Program-made: the position numbers and the translations under genes
In this document: positions 61,701-64,000 of the stretch, in pieces
Layout of the letters: every line of letters starts with the position of its first letter
How positions within the stretch are numbered: the first letter of the stretch is position 1
Assembly (NCBI GenBank): GCA_958295665.1
Contig: OY282560.1
Location: 262,928,641 to 262,992,640 of the forward strand
Direction of reading: 5' to 3'
DNA length: 64,000 nucleotides
Origin: Tipula vernalis
Taxonomy: Eukaryota > Arthropoda > Insecta > Diptera > Tipulidae
Notes under the pieces: model-generated
What the model was told of the DNA's origin: nothing
Database searches by the model: none
What the model saw: only the letters and a program-made list of their open reading frames with translations

Positions 61701-62698
61701 TAACATGGAGTTTAAATATCTTAATTTACCTAAAATACTTTGCTGGTGGCCAATAGTATTGTCTCCAGTTAAAAATAAAATATATCTAGTAAGCTTCGAA
61801 ATATAGCAGGGCATTCAATTTCTGTGACATTTCATTGGCATTTTAAGACACTTTATTGATTGAAATTTCAACGACATGTTGATAGATACATTATTTGAGA
61901 ATTGTTTTAATAAAATCAGCTTTAAAGGTGTTATTTCTGAGTAATAAATTCTCTTGATATTGAAGGTTAATGGCAAATTACATGGGACGGCCTTTAAAAT
62001 AATATCACGCTATTAGGCGGAGGAGGTTGCAATGTTACAATTTGGTGGAATATCGGTCACAAACGTTATTGAATCTCATTCTGATTATGTATTATTGCTT
62101 GTGTTTAATTGTTTTAGCATTTTCGAATGGTCAACGGTAAGGCTCACATAATGTTGTGATCTGACAAACGATACCGATTTTGAGAAAATAATTTTTGATC
62201 ATCGTGGATGCTCTCTGAACTGAGAATCCTCAAGAATTTTCAATAGTATACTAGAGGGGAATATGCCTGTTGGCAAAATCAATTTAACAAATATCCATTT
62301 CGCCTAATGCTACTTATCAAAATATCATATTTTGCTAACAATATTTTATCAAAAAGTTTGTTTCATAAAACTCCATTTATACTAACTGGGCACTTTGCAA
62401 ACGTACTATACGTACTTGTTTAGAGTATGGTACAGTCAGCTTATCAGTTCAATGATAAACACTGTGATTTTAACCAGTGAATTTTTTATTTATTTATTTA
62501 TTTGATATTTAGTATTTAAAGGAAAAGCACACATGGAAACAAAGCAATCTTTGAAATGAATATTATAAATGGTAAATTTTATAGGTTGTCACAATTCTTG
62601 CATTATTCTGCAATAAGTATTTTTGCAAAGTTAAGTCTAGCAGTGTTTTGTTATAATTTTATAGTGAGAAAATAATGTAGGAAATTTTATAATACAGT
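61701..62698. other. AT-rich upstream region of a Mutator transposase
   Basis: No coding content. GAGGGGAATATGCCTGTTGG at 62254-62273 contains a GGG-type start that could be the left end of the following element, but the right end lies outside the window. A TTTATTTA run is at 62489-62503. Confidence 0.35.
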
Positions 62699-64000
62699 AT
62701 GATTGCTGAAAACAATGCAAATGAAGCGGGCTCAATTGATGTTGGAGATGTGACCCAGAAAGAAAAGATGTGCGAACTATTTAAATCTAGCAAAGGAAAA
62801 GATAAGCTAAATCTGGAAGGATTTTCTTTTAATTTAAGCAATAAATTAAAAGGCACCTTTTACTGGGCTTGCGATCTTAGATTAGTGGAGCCATACAAGT
62901 GCCTTGGTAGGTTTGTGTTACTACTCTTGAGGAATCAGGAAAGCACGTTTTAAAAAAACAAACAAATAAACATAACCATGAACCCAAGGCTATCAAAAGT
63001 CCTCTTTGTACTATACTGTACGAATTAAAAACCGATGCTTCTAACAATTTACATAAAAGATGTTGTCGAATTGTGCAAGATGCAGTATCAAATGCTGATG
63101 CTATGGTGGCGCGAAATTTACCATCAACTGCTTCCATGCAAAAAATGGTAATTAGAGCAAAAAGTAAATCCAGAATTCATATTACCGAGCCAGATAATTT
63201 ATTTTTCGAATTAAATTCAATATATAAAGGGCAAGTGAATGAACACTTTGTGGTTAAAGATTGTATATTCGATAATCATCGAATTATTATGATAACGACA
63301 TTAAAATTCATTAAAATATTGAGTCGAGGACCCTACTGGATGATGGATGGTACATTTCAAGTAGTGCCATCAATTTTAAAACAATTGTGCACAATTCACT
63401 CAAACATAAGTAATGACTCAAAAGCATTCCCACTGTTGTTTGCCTTATGTTCAGGAAAAAGTCAAGAAATTTATGAAAAATTGTTCAAGATGCTGTAAAT
63501 ATAAGACTACATCCATCAATTTCAATTACAGATTTTGAGAAAGCTGCAATAAATAGCGTTAAAAGTTTTTTTCCTGACATTGTGAGCAAAGGTTGCCACT
63601 TTCATTTAGGACAAATCATTTATAGAAAACTACAAAAGTTTGGACTACAGTCAAAATACGGCCGAAATGAAGAGTTTTCGTTGCAAATGCGAGCAGTTTT
63701 GTCTCTGAGTTTTTTGCCGCCCGATGATATTCCCGAATATTTTGAAGGGTTGTTTGAAAAACTAGATGAGGACGGGAAGAAAGTTGCTACTTGGTTTAAA
63801 GAAGTTTATATATGCGGAAAATCCAATCGTCCAGTTTTATTTCCGCCAAATTTTTGGAGCTGCTTTGAACTTGATTTGAAAAACATTCCACGTACACAAA
63901 ACTATGCGGAATCGTGGCACCATAGAATCCACTAACTGATTGATGCTGAACACATTGGGGTCTACAGACTGATAGAAGAGTTGCAGCAAGAAATTTCTTT
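62699..64000 (+). pseudogene. FLYWCH-type Mutator-like transposase, lightly damaged, cut by window edge
   Basis: The frame starts at ATG 62699. FLYWCH-like zinc finger: LEGFSFNLSNKLKGTFYWAC, YKCLGRF, then after a one-base shift near 62925, KHVLKKQTNKHNHEP (C2H2 pattern). Middle: NLPSTASMQKMVIRAK. MULE domain: RGPYWMMDGTFQVVPSIL (63330-63380) with the first Asp, QLCTIHSNISNDSKAFPLLF, then after a shift near 63485 ITDFEKAAINSVKSFFPDI (second acidic site), SKGCHFHLGQIIYRKLQKFG (63585-63645), LSLSFLPPDDIPEYF, RTQNYAESWHHRIH (63890-63935), where a TAA interrupts, and continuation to the window end. Only two indels and one stop make it the best-preserved transposase here. It probably binds the element's ends and catalyses excision and insertion. 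Confidence 0.85.

Overview
The window looks like AT-rich, repeat-choked DNA from an insect nucleus. The evidence is the content: Jockey-type and CR1/Jockey-group LINEs, a Penelope-like GIY-YIG relic, mariner and Tc1 relics, PIF/Harbinger fragments, two different Mutator-like transposases, long (TA)n tracts, foldback elements and GT-AG introns. I cannot name the order or species. No bacterial-style operon, rRNA, tRNA or CRISPR array is visible. Almost every long reading frame belongs to a decayed mobile element and carries frameshifts or stops. Very little looks like host gene.

Layout, 0-24 kb. A compound (TA)n tract (257-738) abuts a 3.6-kb element with ~615-bp terminal inverted repeats and a minus-strand transposase-like gene (739-4340). 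A LINE with endonuclease but no RT core follows (7030-9176), then a Tc1-type end, a Penelope GIY-YIG relic (10.1-10.3 kb), a Jockey element also lacking its RT core (10.55-13.3 kb), a hammerhead-like motif (13.7 kb), a mariner relic (14.2-15.0 kb), a Harbinger relic (17.75-18.2 kb) and a 532-bp TA-flanked MITE (18640-19171). At 19255-21554 an inverted-repeat element with LTR-like sequence in both arms encloses an intronless, broken F-box/WD40 gene copy (FBXW4-like). A 260-bp MITE sits inside its right arm. A second Harbinger fragment pair lies at 22.1-23.0 kb.

Layout, 24-44 kb. A decayed ~3-kb transposon with a GDNLG motif (24.9-27.9 kb), a palindromic element (28.2 kb) and an unnamed repeat-borne gene (31.1-31.8 kb) precede a 5.3-kb foldback-like array of ~145-bp units (35.3-40.65 kb). 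The array has inverted ends and an internal duplication. An LTR-like segment (41.06 kb), a TA-flanked mariner (42238-43022) and a 242-bp MITE (43866-44107) follow.

Layout, 44-64 kb. The best host-gene signal is a short first coding exon at 46346-46482, which encodes a signal peptide and ends at a consensus donor; a possible promoter lies near 44.47 kb and a candidate terminal exon of another gene at 33.5 kb. At 49242-53458 a GGG-ended Mutator-like element encodes a transposase followed by a YqaJ nuclease domain, with a (TA)n-filled intron. It has split a minus-strand LINE (48.6-53.6 kb). Beyond it are a Tc1 relic, poly(A)-tailed retrocopy debris, a foldback MITE (57.29 kb), a diverged inverted repeat pair around LINE debris (58.3-61.7 kb) and a lightly damaged FLYWCH-Mutator transposase that runs off the right edge.

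There is no single pathway here. The genes relate to one another as layers of insertion and capture, and the interest lies in element architecture, nesting and captured sequence.
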